From contig QPMI01000688.1 in the NCBI GenBank assembly GCA_004431415.1, forward strand, positions 1 through 55,416: DNA of 55,416 bases, written 5' to 3'. Positions 42,301 to 54,300 of the stretch are shown here, one piece after another. Made by a program: the position numbers and the translations under genes. The notes below the pieces were generated by a model. It was not told the origin of the DNA. It saw only the letters and a program-made list of their open reading frames with translations, and made no database searches. The stretch's first letter is position 1. Each line of letters begins with the position of its first letter. Origin of the DNA: Cyanophora paradoxa. Lineage: Eukaryota; Glaucocystophyceae; Cyanophorales; Cyanophoraceae.

Positions 42301-45300
42301 ACGGCTGGGGCGACGAGCGCCAACGTGACCGTCTTGGGCTCCCCGAGATGGGCGCGTCGTACACGATCACGTGCAGCGGGGCCAATCTGACGGCGTACGC
42401 GGGACCGTGACGGGCGCGGCGCCTGACTTCACACCGGGCGCCGCGTCAAGCACGATGAGCACGAACTCGTCGACGGCAGCATCGCTGTTCGGTGCGCGGG
42501 GGCGGGCGCGGGGTGGAGCCGCGGGGCGGCCGCGTCGCGCTGGGCCCTGACGCCTGCTCGCAGCCAAGTCGGTGGGGCCGCCGTCGGTGACGGTCTCGTC
42601 GAGCGGGGCGGACGCTGTTTTGGCGCGGTGTCCTGGAATACGACGGGGGCGTCGGGCACGGAGCCGGCGTACGCGAACGTGACCGTGAGCTGCTCGAGCA
42701 ACGGCGTGGCGGACTCGGCCTCGAACGCGACAGTGGCCTCGGAGACGGGGACGGGCTCGGCCACGGTGCTGGTCAGCGCGGGCTCCGGAGGTGGCAGGTG
42801 CAGTCGCACGTGACGAGCTGCGCGGCGACGGTGTACTACTCGTACCTGGGGGTGGCGTCGAGCGCCACGGCGTACTCGACGGGTGCGTGGGGCCACGGCA
42901 GACACTTTTTCGCGGGTCCTGGGATGGAGGCTGACGCGGGGCGTGGGGCGCAGTGCACGCAAAGACGGTGGAGAACGTGACGGTGGGACGCCGATCCCGC
43001 AGTCGACGACGTCGGTGACGGTGCCCGTGAGCTGGGCGCTCTCGGCGGTGGGGTACAGCGGGGACAACGTGGCGCCGACGTACGGGCCGCTGGAGGTGAG
43101 CTGCTCCGGGGCCGGCGTGACGCGGACGGGCTCCCTGGCGAGCGGCACGATCACGGCTGGGGCGACGAGCGCCAACGTGACCGTCTTGGGGCTCCCGAGA
43201 TGGGCGCGTCGTACACGATCACGTGCAGCGGGGCCAATCTGACGGCGTACGCGGGACCGTGACGGGGCGGCGCCTGACTTCACACCGGGCGCCGCGTCAA
43301 GCACGAGAGCACGAACTCGTCGACGGCAGCATCGCTGTTCGGTGCGCGGGGGCGGGGCGCGGGTGGAGCCGCGGGGCGGCCGCGTCGCGCTGGGCCCTGA
43401 CGCCTGCTCGCAGCCAAGTCGGTGGGCCGCCGTCGGTGACGTCTCGTCGAGCGGGGCGGACGCTGTTTGGCGGCGGTGTCCTGGAATACGACGGGGGCTC
43501 GGGCACGGAGCCGGCGTACGCGAACGTGACCGTGAGCTGCTCGAGCAACGGCGTGGCGGACTCGGCCTCGAACGCGACAGTGGCCTCGGAGACGGGGACG
43601 GGCTCGGCCACGGTGCTGGTCAGCGCGGGCTCCGGGAGGTGGCAGGTGCAGTCGCACGTGACGAGCTGCGCGCGACGGTGTACTACTCGTACCTGGGGGT
43701 GGCGTCGAGCGCCACGGCGTACTCGACGGGTGCGTGGGCCACGGCAGACACTTTTTCGCGGGTCCTGGATGGAGGCTGACGCGGGCGTGGGGCGCAGTGC
43801 ACGCAAAGACGGTGGAGAACGTGACGGTGGGGACGCCGATCCGCAGTCGACGACGTCGGTGACGGTGCCCGTGAGCTGGGCGCTCTCGGCGGTGGGTACA
43901 GCGGGGACACGTGGCGCCGACGTACGGGCCGCTGGAGGTGAGCTGCTCCGGGGCCGGCGTGACGCGGACGGGCTCCCTGGCGAGCGGCACGATCACGGCT
44001 GGGGCGACGAGCGCCAACGTGACCGTCTTGGGGCTCCCCGAGATGGGCGCGTCGTACACGATCACGTGCAGCGGGGCCAATCTGACGGCGTACGCGGGGA
44101 CCGTGACGGGCGCGGCGCCTGACTTCACACCGGGCGCCGCGTCAAGCACGATGAGCACGAACTCGTCGACGGCAGCATCGCTGTTCGGTGCGCGGGGCGG
44201 GGCGCGGGTGGAGCCGCGGGCGGCCGCGTCGCGCTGGCCCTGACGCCTGCTCGCAGCAAGTCGGTGGGGCCGCCGTCGGTGACGGTCTCGTCGAGCGGGG
44301 CGGACGCTGTTTTGGCGGCGGTGTCCTGGAATACGACGGGGGCTCGGGCACGGAGCCGGCGTACGCGAACGTGACCGTGAGCTGCTCGAGCAACGGCGTG
44401 GCGGACTCGGCCTCGAACGCGACAGTGGCCTCGGAGACGGGGACGGGCTCGGCCACGGTGCTGGTCAGCGCGGGCTCCGGGAGGTGGCAGGTGCAGTCGC
44501 ACGTGACGAGCTGCGCGGCGACGGTGTACTACTCGTACCTGGGGTGGCGTCGAGCGCCACGGCGTACTCGACGGGTGCGTGGGGCCACGGCAGACACTTT
44601 TTCGCGGGTCCTGGATGGAGGCTGACGCGGGGCGTGGGGCGCAGTGCACGCAAAGACGGTGGAGAACGTGACGGTGGGGACGCCGATCCCGCAGTCGACG
44701 ACGTCGGTGACGGTGCCCGTGAGCTGGGCGCTCTCGGCGGTGGGGTACAGCGGGGACACGTGGCGCCGACGTACGGGCCGCTGGAGGTGAGCTGCTCCGG
44801 GGCCGGCGTGACGCGGACGGGCTCCCTGGCGAGCGGCACGATCACGGCTGGGGCGACGAGCGCCAACGTGACCGTCTTGGGGCTCCCCGAGATGGGCGCG
44901 TCGTACACGATCACGTGCAGCGGGGCCAATCTGACGGCGTACGCGGGGACCGTGACGGGCGCGGCGCCTGACTTCACACGGGCGCCGCGTCAAGCACGAG
45001 AGCACGAACTCGTCGACGGCAGCATCGCTGTTCGGTGCGCGGGGGCGGGGCGCGGGGTGGAGCCGCGGGGCGGCCGCGTCGCGCTGGGCCCTGACGCCTG
45101 CTCGCAGCCAAGTCGGTGGGGCCGCCGTCGGTGACGGTCTCGTCGAGCGGGGCGGACGCTGTTTTGGCGGCGGTGTCCTGGAATACGACGGGGGCGTCGG
45201 GCACGGAGCCGGCGTACGCGAACGTGACCGTGAGCTGCTCGAGCAACGGCGTGGCGGACTCGGCCTCGAACGCGACAGTGGCCTCGGAGACGGGACGGGC

Positions 45301-48300
45301 TCGGCCACGGTGCTGGTCAGCGCGGGCTCCGGGAGGTGGCAGGTGCAGTCGCACGTGACGAGCTGCGCGGCGACGGTGTACTACTCGTACCTGGGGTGGC
45401 GTCGAGCGCCACGGCGTACTCGACGGGTGCGTGGGGCCACGGCAGACACTTTTTCGCGGGTCTGGGATGGAGGCTGACGCGGGGCGTGGGGCGCAGTGCA
45501 CGCAAAGACGGTGGAGAACGTGACGGTGGGGACGCCGATCCGCAGTCGACGACGTCGTGACGGTGCCCGTGAGCTGGGCGCTCTCGGCGGTGGGTACAGC
45601 GGGGACAACGTGGCGCCGACGTACGGGCCGCTGGAGGTGAGCTGCTCCGGGCCGGCGTGACGCGGACGGGCTCCCTGGCGAGCGGCACGATCACGGCTGG
45701 GGCGACGAGCGCCACGTGACCGTCTTGGGGCTCCCCGAGATGGGCGCGTCGTACACGATCACGTGCAGCGGGCCAATCTGACGGCGTACGCGGGGACCGT
45801 GACGGGCGCGGCGCCTGACTTCACACGGGCGCCGCGTCAAGCACGATGAGCACGAACTCGTCGACGGCAGCATCGCTGTTCGTGCGCGGGGCGGGGCGCG
45901 GGTGGAGCCGCGGGCGGCCGCGTCGCGCTGGGCCTGACGCCTGCTCGCAGCCAAGTCGGTGGGGCCGCCGTCGGTGACGGTCTCGTCGAGCGGGGCGGAC
46001 GCTGTTTTGGCGGCGGTGTCCTGGAATACGACGGGGGCGTCGGGCACGGAGCCGGCGTACGCGAACGTGACCGTGAGCTGCTCGAGCAACGGCGTGGCGG
46101 ACTCGGCCTCGAACGCGACAGTGGCCTCGGAGACGGGGACGGGCTCGGCCACGGTGCTGGTCAGCGCGGGCTCCGGGAGGTGGCAGGTGCAGTCGCACGT
46201 GACGAGCTGCGCGGCGACGGTGTACTACTCGTACCTGGGGTGGCGTCGAGCGCCACGGCGTACTCGACGGGTGCGTGGGGCCACGGCAGACACTTTTTCG
46301 CGGGTCCTGGGATGGAGGCTGACGCGGGGCGTGGGGCGCAGTGCACGCAAAGACGGTGGAGAACGTGACGGTGGGGACGCCGATCCCGCAGTCGACGACG
46401 TCGGTGACGGTGCCCGTGAGCTGGGCGCTCTCGGCGGTGGGGTACAGCGGGGACACGTGGCGCCGACGTACGGGCCGCTGGAGGTGAGCTGCTCCGGGGC
46501 CGGCGTGACGCGGACGGGCTCCCTGGCGAGCGCACGATCACGGCTGGGGCGACGAGCGCCAACGTGACCGTCTTGGGGCTCCCCGAGATGGGCGCGTCGT
46601 ACACGATCACGTGCAGCGGGCCAATCTGACGGCGTACGCGGGGACCGTGACGGGCGCGGCGCCTGACTTCACACCGGGCGCCGCGTCAAGCACGATGAGC
46701 ACGAACTCGTCGACGGCAGCATCGCTGTTCGGTGCGCGGGGGCGGGCGCGGGGTGGAGCCGCGGGGCGGCGCGTCGCGCTGGGCCTGACGCTGCTCGCAG
46801 CCAAGTCGGTGGGGCCGCCGTCGGTGACGGTCTCGTCGAGCGGGGCGGACGCTGTTTTGGCGGCGGTGTCCTGAATACGACGGGGCTTCGGCACGGAGCG
46901 GCGTACGCGAACGTGACGTGAGCTGCTCGAGCAACGGCGTGGCGGACTCGGCCTCGAACGCGACAGTGGCTCGGAGACGGGGACGGCTCGGCCACGGTGC
47001 TGGTCAGCGCGGGCTCCGGGAGGTGGCAGGTGCAGTCGCACGTGACGAGCTGCGCGGCGACGGTGTACTACTCGTACCTGGGGGTGGCGTCGAGCGCCAG
47101 GCGTACTCGACGGGTGCGTGGGGCCACGGCAGACACTTTTTCGCGGGTCCTGGGATGGAGGTGCGCGGGGCGTGGGGCGCAGTGCACGCAAAGACGGTGA
47201 GAACGTGACGGTGGGACGCCGATCCCGCAGTCGACGACGTCGGTGACGGTGCCCGTGAGCTGGGCGTCTCGGCGTGGGGTACAGCGGGGACAACGTGGCG
47301 CCGACGTACGGGCCGCTGGAGGTGAGCTGCTCCGGGGCCGGCGTGACGCGGACGGGCTCCCTGGCGAGCGGCACGATCACGGCTGGGGCGACGAGCGCCA
47401 ACGTGACCGTCTTGGGGCTCCCCGAGATGGGCGCGTCGTACACGATCACGTGCAGCGGGGCCAATCTGACGGCGTACGCGGGGACCGTGACGGGCGCGGC
47501 GCCTGACTTCACACCGGGCGCCGCGTCAAGCACGAAGAGCACGAACTCGTCGACGGCAGCATCGCTGTTCGGTGCGCGGGGCGGGGCGCGGGGTGGAGCC
47601 GCGGGGCGGCCGCGTCGCGCTGGGCCCTGACGCCTGCTCGCAGCCAAGTCGGTGGGGCCGCCGTCGGTGACGGTCTCGTCGAGCGGGGCGGACGCTGTTT
47701 TGGCGCGGTGTCCTGGAATACGACGGGGGCGTCGGGCACGGAGCCGGCGTACGCGAACGTGACCGTGAGCTGCTCGAGCAACGGCGTGGCGGACTCGGCC
47801 TCGAACGCGACAGTGGCCTCGGAGACGGGGACGGGCTCGGCCACGGTGCTGGTCAGCGCGGGCTCCGGGAGGTGGCAGGTGCAGTCGCACGTGACGAGCT
47901 GCGCGGCGACGGTGTACTACTCGTACCTGGGGGTGGCGTCGAGCGCCACGGCGTACTCGACGGGTGCGTGGGGCCACGGCAGACACTTTTTTCGCGGGTC
48001 CTGGGATGGAGGCTGACGCGGGGCGTGGGGCGCAGTGCACGCAAAGACGGTGGAGAACGTGACGGTGGGGACGCCGATCCCGCAGTCGACGACGTCGGTG
48101 ACGGTGCCCGTGAGCTGGGCGCTCTCGGCGGTGGGGTACAGCGGGGACAACGTGGCGCCGACGTACGGGCGCTGGAGGTGAGCTGCTCCGGGCCGGCGTG
48201 ACGCGGACGGGCTCCCTGGCGAGCGGCACGATCACGGCTGGGGCGACGAGCGCCAACGTGACCGTCTTGGGCTCCCCGAGATGGGCGCGTCGTACACGAT

Positions 48301-51300
48301 CACGTGCAGCGGGGCCAATCTGACGGCGTACGCGGGGACCGTGACGGGCGCGGCGCTGACTTCACACCGGCGCCGCGTCAAGCACGATGAGCACGAACTC
48401 GTCGACGGCAGCATCGCTGTTCGGTGCGCGGGGGCGGGGCGCGGGTGGAGCCGCGGGGCGGCCGCGTCGCGCTGGGCCCTGACGCCTGCTCGCAGCCAAG
48501 TCGGTGGGGCCGCCGTCGGTGACGGTCTCGTCGAGCGGGGCGGACGCTGTTTTGGCGGCGGTGTCCTGGAATACGACGGGGCGTCGGGCACGGAGCCGGC
48601 GTACGCGAACGTGACCGTGAGCTGCTCGAGCAACGGCGTGGCGGACCTCGGCCTCGAACGCGACAGTGGCCTCGGAGACGGGGACGGGCTCGGCCACGGT
48701 GCTGGTCAGCGCGGGCTCCGGGAGGTGCAGGTGCAGTCGCACGTGACGAGCTGCGCGCGACGGTGTACTACTCGTACCTGGGGGTGGCGTCGAGCGCCAC
48801 GGCGTACTCGACGGGTGCGTGGGGCCACGGCAGACACTTTTTTCGCGGGTCCTGGGATGGAGGCTGACGCGGGGCGTGGGGCGCAGTGCACGCAAAGACG
48901 GTGGAGAACGTGACGGTGGGGACGCCGATCCCGCAGTCGACGACGTCGGTGACGGTGCCCGTGAGCTGGGCGCTCTCGGCGGTGGGGTACAGCGGGACAA
49001 CGTGGCGCCGACGTACGGGCGCTGGAGGTGAGCTGCTCCGGGCCGGCGTGACCGGGACGGGCTCCCTGGCGAGCGGCACGATCAGGCTGGGGCGACGAGC
49101 GCCAACGTGACCGTCTTGGGGCTCCCCGAGATGGCGCGTCGTACACGATCACGTGCAGCGGGGCCAATCTGACGGCGTACGCCGGGGACCGTGACGGGCG
49201 CGGCGCCTGACTTCACACCGGGCGCCGCGTCAAGCACGAAGAGCACAACTCGTCGACGGCAGCATCGCTGTTCGGTGCGCGGGGCGGGCGCGCGGGTGGA
49301 GCCGCGGGGCGGCCGCGTCGCGCTGGGCCCTGACGCCTGCTCGCAGCAAGTCGGTGGGCCGCGTCGGTGACGGTCTCGTCGAGCGGGGCGGACGCTGTTT
49401 TGGCGGCGGTGTCCTGGAATACGACGGGGAGCGTCGGCACGGAGCCGGCGTACGCGAACGTGACGTGAGCTGCTCGAGCAACGGCGTGGCGGACTCGGCC
49501 TCGAACGCGACAGTGGCCTCGAGACGGGGACGGGCTCGGCACGGTGCTGGTCAGCGCGGGCTCCGGGAGGTGGCAGGTGCAGTCGCACGTGACGAGCTGC
49601 GCGGCGACGGTGTACTACTCGTACCTGGGGGTGGCGTCGAGCGCCACGGCGTACTCGACGGGTGCGTGGGGCCACGGCAGACACTTTTTCGCGGGTCCTG
49701 GATGGAGGCTGACGCGGGGCGTGGGGCGCAGTGCACGCAAAGACGGTGGAGAACGTGACGGTGGGGACGCCGATCCCGCAGTCGACGACGTCGTGACGGT
49801 GCCCGTGAGCTGGGCGCTCTCGGCGGTGGGGTACAGCGGGGACAACGTGGCGCCGACGTACGGCCGCTGGAGTGAGCTGCTCCGGGGCCGGCGTGACGCG
49901 GACGGGCTCCCTGGCGAGCGGCACGATCACGGCTGGGGCGACGAGCGCCAACGTGACCGTCTTGGGGCTCCCCGAGATGGGCGCGTCGTACACGATCACG
50001 TGCAGCGGGGCCAATCTGACGGCGTACGCGGGGACCGTGACGGGCGCGGCGCCTGACTTCACACCGGGCGCCGCGTCAAGCACGATGAGCACGAACTCGT
50101 CGACGGCAGCATCGCTGTTCGGTGCGCGGGGGCGGGGCGCGGGGTGGAGCCGCGGGGCGGCCGCGTCGCGCTGGGCCCTGACGCCTGCTCGCAGCCAAGT
50201 CGGTGGGGCCGCCGTCGGTGACGGTCTCGTCGAGCGGGGCGGACGCTGTTTTGGCGGCGGTGTCCTGGAATACGACGGGGGCGTCGGGCACGGAGCCGGC
50301 GTACGCGAACGTGACCGTGAGCTGCTCGAGCAACGGCGTGGCGGACTCGGCCTCGAACGCGACAGTGGCCTCGGAGACGGGGACGGGCTCGGCCACGGTG
50401 CTGGTCAGCGCGGGCTCCGGGAGGTGGCAGGTGCAGTCGCACGTGACGAGCTGCGCGGCGACGGTGTACTACTCGTACCTGGGGGTGGCGTCGAGCGCCA
50501 CGGCGTACTCGACGGGTGCGTGGGGCCACGGCAGACACTTTTTCGCGGGTCCTGGGATGGAGGCTGACGCGGGGCGTGGGGCGCAGTGCACGCAAAGACG
50601 GTGGAGAACGTGACGGTGGGGACGCCGATCCCGCAGTCGACGACGTCGGTGACGGTGCCCGTGAGCTGGGCGCTCTCGGCGGTGGGGTACAGCGGGGACA
50701 ACGTGGCGCCGACGTACGGGCCGCTGGAGGTGAGCTGCTCCGGGGCCGGCGTGACGCGGACGGGCTCCCTGGCGAGCGGCACGATCACGGCTGGGGCGAC
50801 GAGCGCCAACGTGACCGTCTTGGGGCTCCCCGAGATGGGCGCGTCGTACACGATCACGTGCAGCGGGGCCAATCTGACGGCGTACGCGGGGACCGTGACG
50901 GGCGCGGCGCCTGACTTCACACCGGGCGCCGCGTCAAGCACGATGAGCACGAACTCGTCGACGGCAGCATCGCTGTTCGGTGCGCGGGGGCGGGGCGCGG
51001 GGTGGAGCCGCGGGGCGGCCGCGTCGCGCTGGGCCCTGACGCCTGCTCGCAGCCAAGTCGGTGGGGCCGCCGTCGGTGACGGTCTCGTCGAGCGGGGCGG
51101 ACGCTGTTTTGGCGGCGGTGTCCTGGAATACGACGGGGGCTGCGGGCACGGAGCCGGCGTACGCGAACGTGACCGTGAGCTGCTCGAGCAACGGCGTGGC
51201 GGACTCGGCCTCGAACGCGACAGTGGCCTCGGAGACGGGGACGGGCTCGGCCACGGTGCTGGTCAGCGCGGGCTCCGGGAGGTGGCAGGTGCAGTCGCAC

Positions 51301-54300
51301 GTGACGAGCTGCGCGGCGACGGTGTACTACTCGTACCTGGGGGTGGCGTCGAGCGCCACGGCGTACTCGACGGGTGCGTGGGGCCACGGCAGACACTTTT
51401 TCGCGGGTCCTGGGATGGAGGCTGACGCGGGGCGTGGGGCGCAGTGCACGCAAAGACGGTGGAGAACGTGACGGTGGGGACGCCGATCCCAGCAGTCGAC
51501 GACGTCGGTGACGGTGCCCGTGAGCTGGGCGCTCTCGGCGGTGGGGTACAGCGGGGACAACGTGGCGCCGACGTACGGGCCGCTGGAGGTGAGCTGCTCC
51601 GGGGCCGGCGTGACGCGGACGGGCTCCCTGGCGAGCGGCACGATCACGGCTGGGGCGACGAGCGCCAACGTGACCGTCTTGGGGCTCCCCGAGATGGGCG
51701 CGTCGTACACGATCACGTGCAGCGGGGCCAATCTGACGGCGTACGCGGGGACCGTGACGGGCGCGGCGCCTGACTTCACACCGGGCGCCGCGTCAAGCAC
51801 GATGAGCACGAACTCGTCGACGGCAGCATCGCTGTTCGGTGCGCGGGGGCGGGGCGCGGGGTGGAGCCGCGGGGGCCGCGTCGCGCTGGGCCCTGACGCC
51901 TGCTCGCAGCCAAGTCGGTGGGGCCGCCGTCGGTGACGGTCTCGTCGAGCGGGGCGGACGCTGTTTTGGCGGCGGTGTCCTGGAATACGACGGGGGCTTC
52001 GGGCACGGAGCCGGCGTACGCGAACGTGACCGTGAGCTGCTCGAGCAACGGCGTGGCGGACTCGGCCTCGAACGCGACAGTGGCCTCGGAGACGGGGACG
52101 GGCTCGGCCACGGTGCTGGTCAGCGCGGGCTCCGGGAGGTGGCAGGTGCAGTCGCACGTGACGAGCTGCGCGGCGACGGTGTACTACTCGTACCTGGGGT
52201 GTGGCGTCGAGCGCCACGGCGTACTCGACGGGTGCGTGGGGCCACGGCAGACACTTTTTTGCGGGTCCTGGGATGGAGGCTGACGCGGGGCGTGGGGCGC
52301 AGTGCACGCAAAGACGGTGGAGAACGTGACGGTGGGGACGCCGATCCCGCAGTCGACGACGTCGGTGACGGTGCCCGTGAGCTGGCGCTCTCGGCGGTGG
52401 GTACAGGGGGACACCGTGGCGCCGACGTACGGGCCGCTGGAGGTGAGCTGCTCCGGGGCCGGCGTGACGCGGACGGGCTCCCTGGCGAGCGGCACGATCA
52501 CGGCTGGGGGACGAGCGCCAACGTGACCGTCTTGGGGCTCCCCGAGATGGGCGCGTCGTACACGATCACGTGCAGCGGGGCCAATCTGACGGCGTACGCG
52601 GGGACCGTGACGGGCGCGGCGCCTGACTTCACACCGGCGCCGCGTCAAGCACGATGAGCACGAACTCGTCGACGGCAGCATCGCTGTTCGGTGCGCGGGG
52701 GCGGGGCGCGGGGTGGAGCCGCGGGCGGCCGCGTCGCGCTGGGCCCTGACGCCTGCTCGCAGCCAAGTCGGTGGGGCCGCCGTCGGTGACGGTCTCGTCG
52801 AGCGGGCGGACGCTGTTTTGGCGGCGGTGTCCTGGAATACGACGGGGGCGTCGGGCACGGAGCCGGCGTACGCGAACGTGACCGTGAGCTGCTCGAGCAA
52901 CGGCGTGGCGGACTCGGCCTCGAACGCGACAGTGGCCTCGGAGACGGGGACGGGCTCGGCCACGGTGCTGGTCAGCGCGGGCTCCGGGAGGTGGCAGGTG
53001 CAGTCGCACGTGACGAGCTGCGCGGCGACGGTGTACTACTCGTACCTGGGGGTGGCGTCGAGCGCCACGGCGTACTCGACGGGTGCGTGGGCCACGGCAG
53101 ACACTTTTTCGCGGGTCCTGGGATGGAGGCTGACGCGGTGGGGCGCAGTGCACGCAAAGACGGTGGAGAACGTGACGGTGGGACGCCGATCCGCAGTCGA
53201 CGACGTCGGTGACGGTGCCCGTGAGCTGGGCGCTCTCGGCGGTGGGGTACAGCGGGACACGTGGCGCCGACGTACGGGCCGCTGGAGGTGAGCTGCTCCG
53301 GGGCCGGCGTGACGCGGACGGGCTCCCTGGCGAGCGGCACGATCACGGCTGGGGCGACGAGCGCCAACGTGACCGTCTTGGGGCTCCCCGAGATGGGCGC
53401 GTCGTACACGATCACGTGCAGCGGGCCAATCTGACGGCGTACGCGGGGACCGTGACGGGCGCGGCGCCTGACTTCACACCGGCGCCGCGTCAAGCACGAT
53501 GAGCACGAACTCGTCGACGGCAGCATCGCTGTTCGGCGCGGCGGGGCGCGGGGTGGAGCCGCGGGGCGGCCGCGTCGCGCTGGCCCTGACGCCTGCTCGC
53601 AGCCAAGTCGGTGGGGCCGCCGTCGGTGACGGTCTCGTCGAGCGGGGCGGACGCTGTTTTGGCGGCGGTGTCCTGGAATACGACGGGGGCGTCGGGCACG
53701 GAGCCGGCGTACGCGAACGTGACCGTGAGCTGCTCGAGCAACGCGTGGCGGACTCGGCCTCGAACGCGACAGTGGCCTCGGAGACGGGGACGGGCTCGGC
53801 CACGGTGCTGGTCAGCGCGGGCTCCGGGAGGTGGCAGGTGCAGTCGCACGTGACGAGCTGCGCGGCGACGGTGTACTACTCGTACCTGGGGGTGGCGTCG
53901 AGCGCCACGGCGTACTCGACGGGTGCGTGGGCCACGGCAGACACTTTTTCGCGGGTCCTGGGATGGAGGCTGACGCGGGCGTGGGGCGCAGTGCACGCAA
54001 AGACGGTGGAGAACGTGACGGTGGGGACGCCGATCCCGCAGTCGACGACGTCGGTGCCCGTGAGCTGGGCGCTCTCGGCGGTGGGTACAGCGGGGACACG
54101 TGGCGCCGACGTACGGGCCGCTGGAGGTGAGCTGCTCCGGGCCGGCGTGACGCGGACGGGCTCCCTGGCGAGCGGCACGATCACGGCTGGGGCGACGAGC
54201 GCCACGTGACCGTCTTGGGCTCCCCGAGATGGGCGCGTCGTACACGATCACGTGCAGCGGGGCCAATCTGACGGCGTACGCGGGGACCGTGACGGGCGCG

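Larger units (their letters stand above)
22101..42400 (+). repeat. Long clean block, units 28-50
   Basis: Spacing is mostly 851-857, with 846 and 848 at two units near 31-34 kb. Typical copies have one to five missing bases, nearly always in runs of G or C, and substitutions are very rare. Most intact exons of the window are here. The best-supported consensus comes from this block together with 49851-52200. Confidence 0.92.
49851..52200 (+). repeat. Reference-quality units 60-62
   Basis: This stretch contains the only 858-bp landmark interval (50085 to 50943) and the only uninterrupted exon A - intron 2 - exon B - intron 1 - exon A run. The next interval is 859 because of one extra A near 51491. 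The exon A copies at 51053 and at about 51910 carry the GCT-N-CG variant. Confidence 0.93.

Noticed and set aside
50085-50120. ATG at the landmark as a gene start in each unit (66 tandem small genes)
   Set aside because: The frame is open upstream of this ATG through exon B and no promoter, stop or spacer separates units, so it is an internal Met. Some units carry Lys here.
50516-50586. Programmed ribosomal frameshifting between the exon A and exon B frames
   Set aside because: Two opposite shifts per unit repeated over 60 times would be needed, no slippery heptamer with a following structure is evident, and GT-AG boundaries restore the frame exactly.
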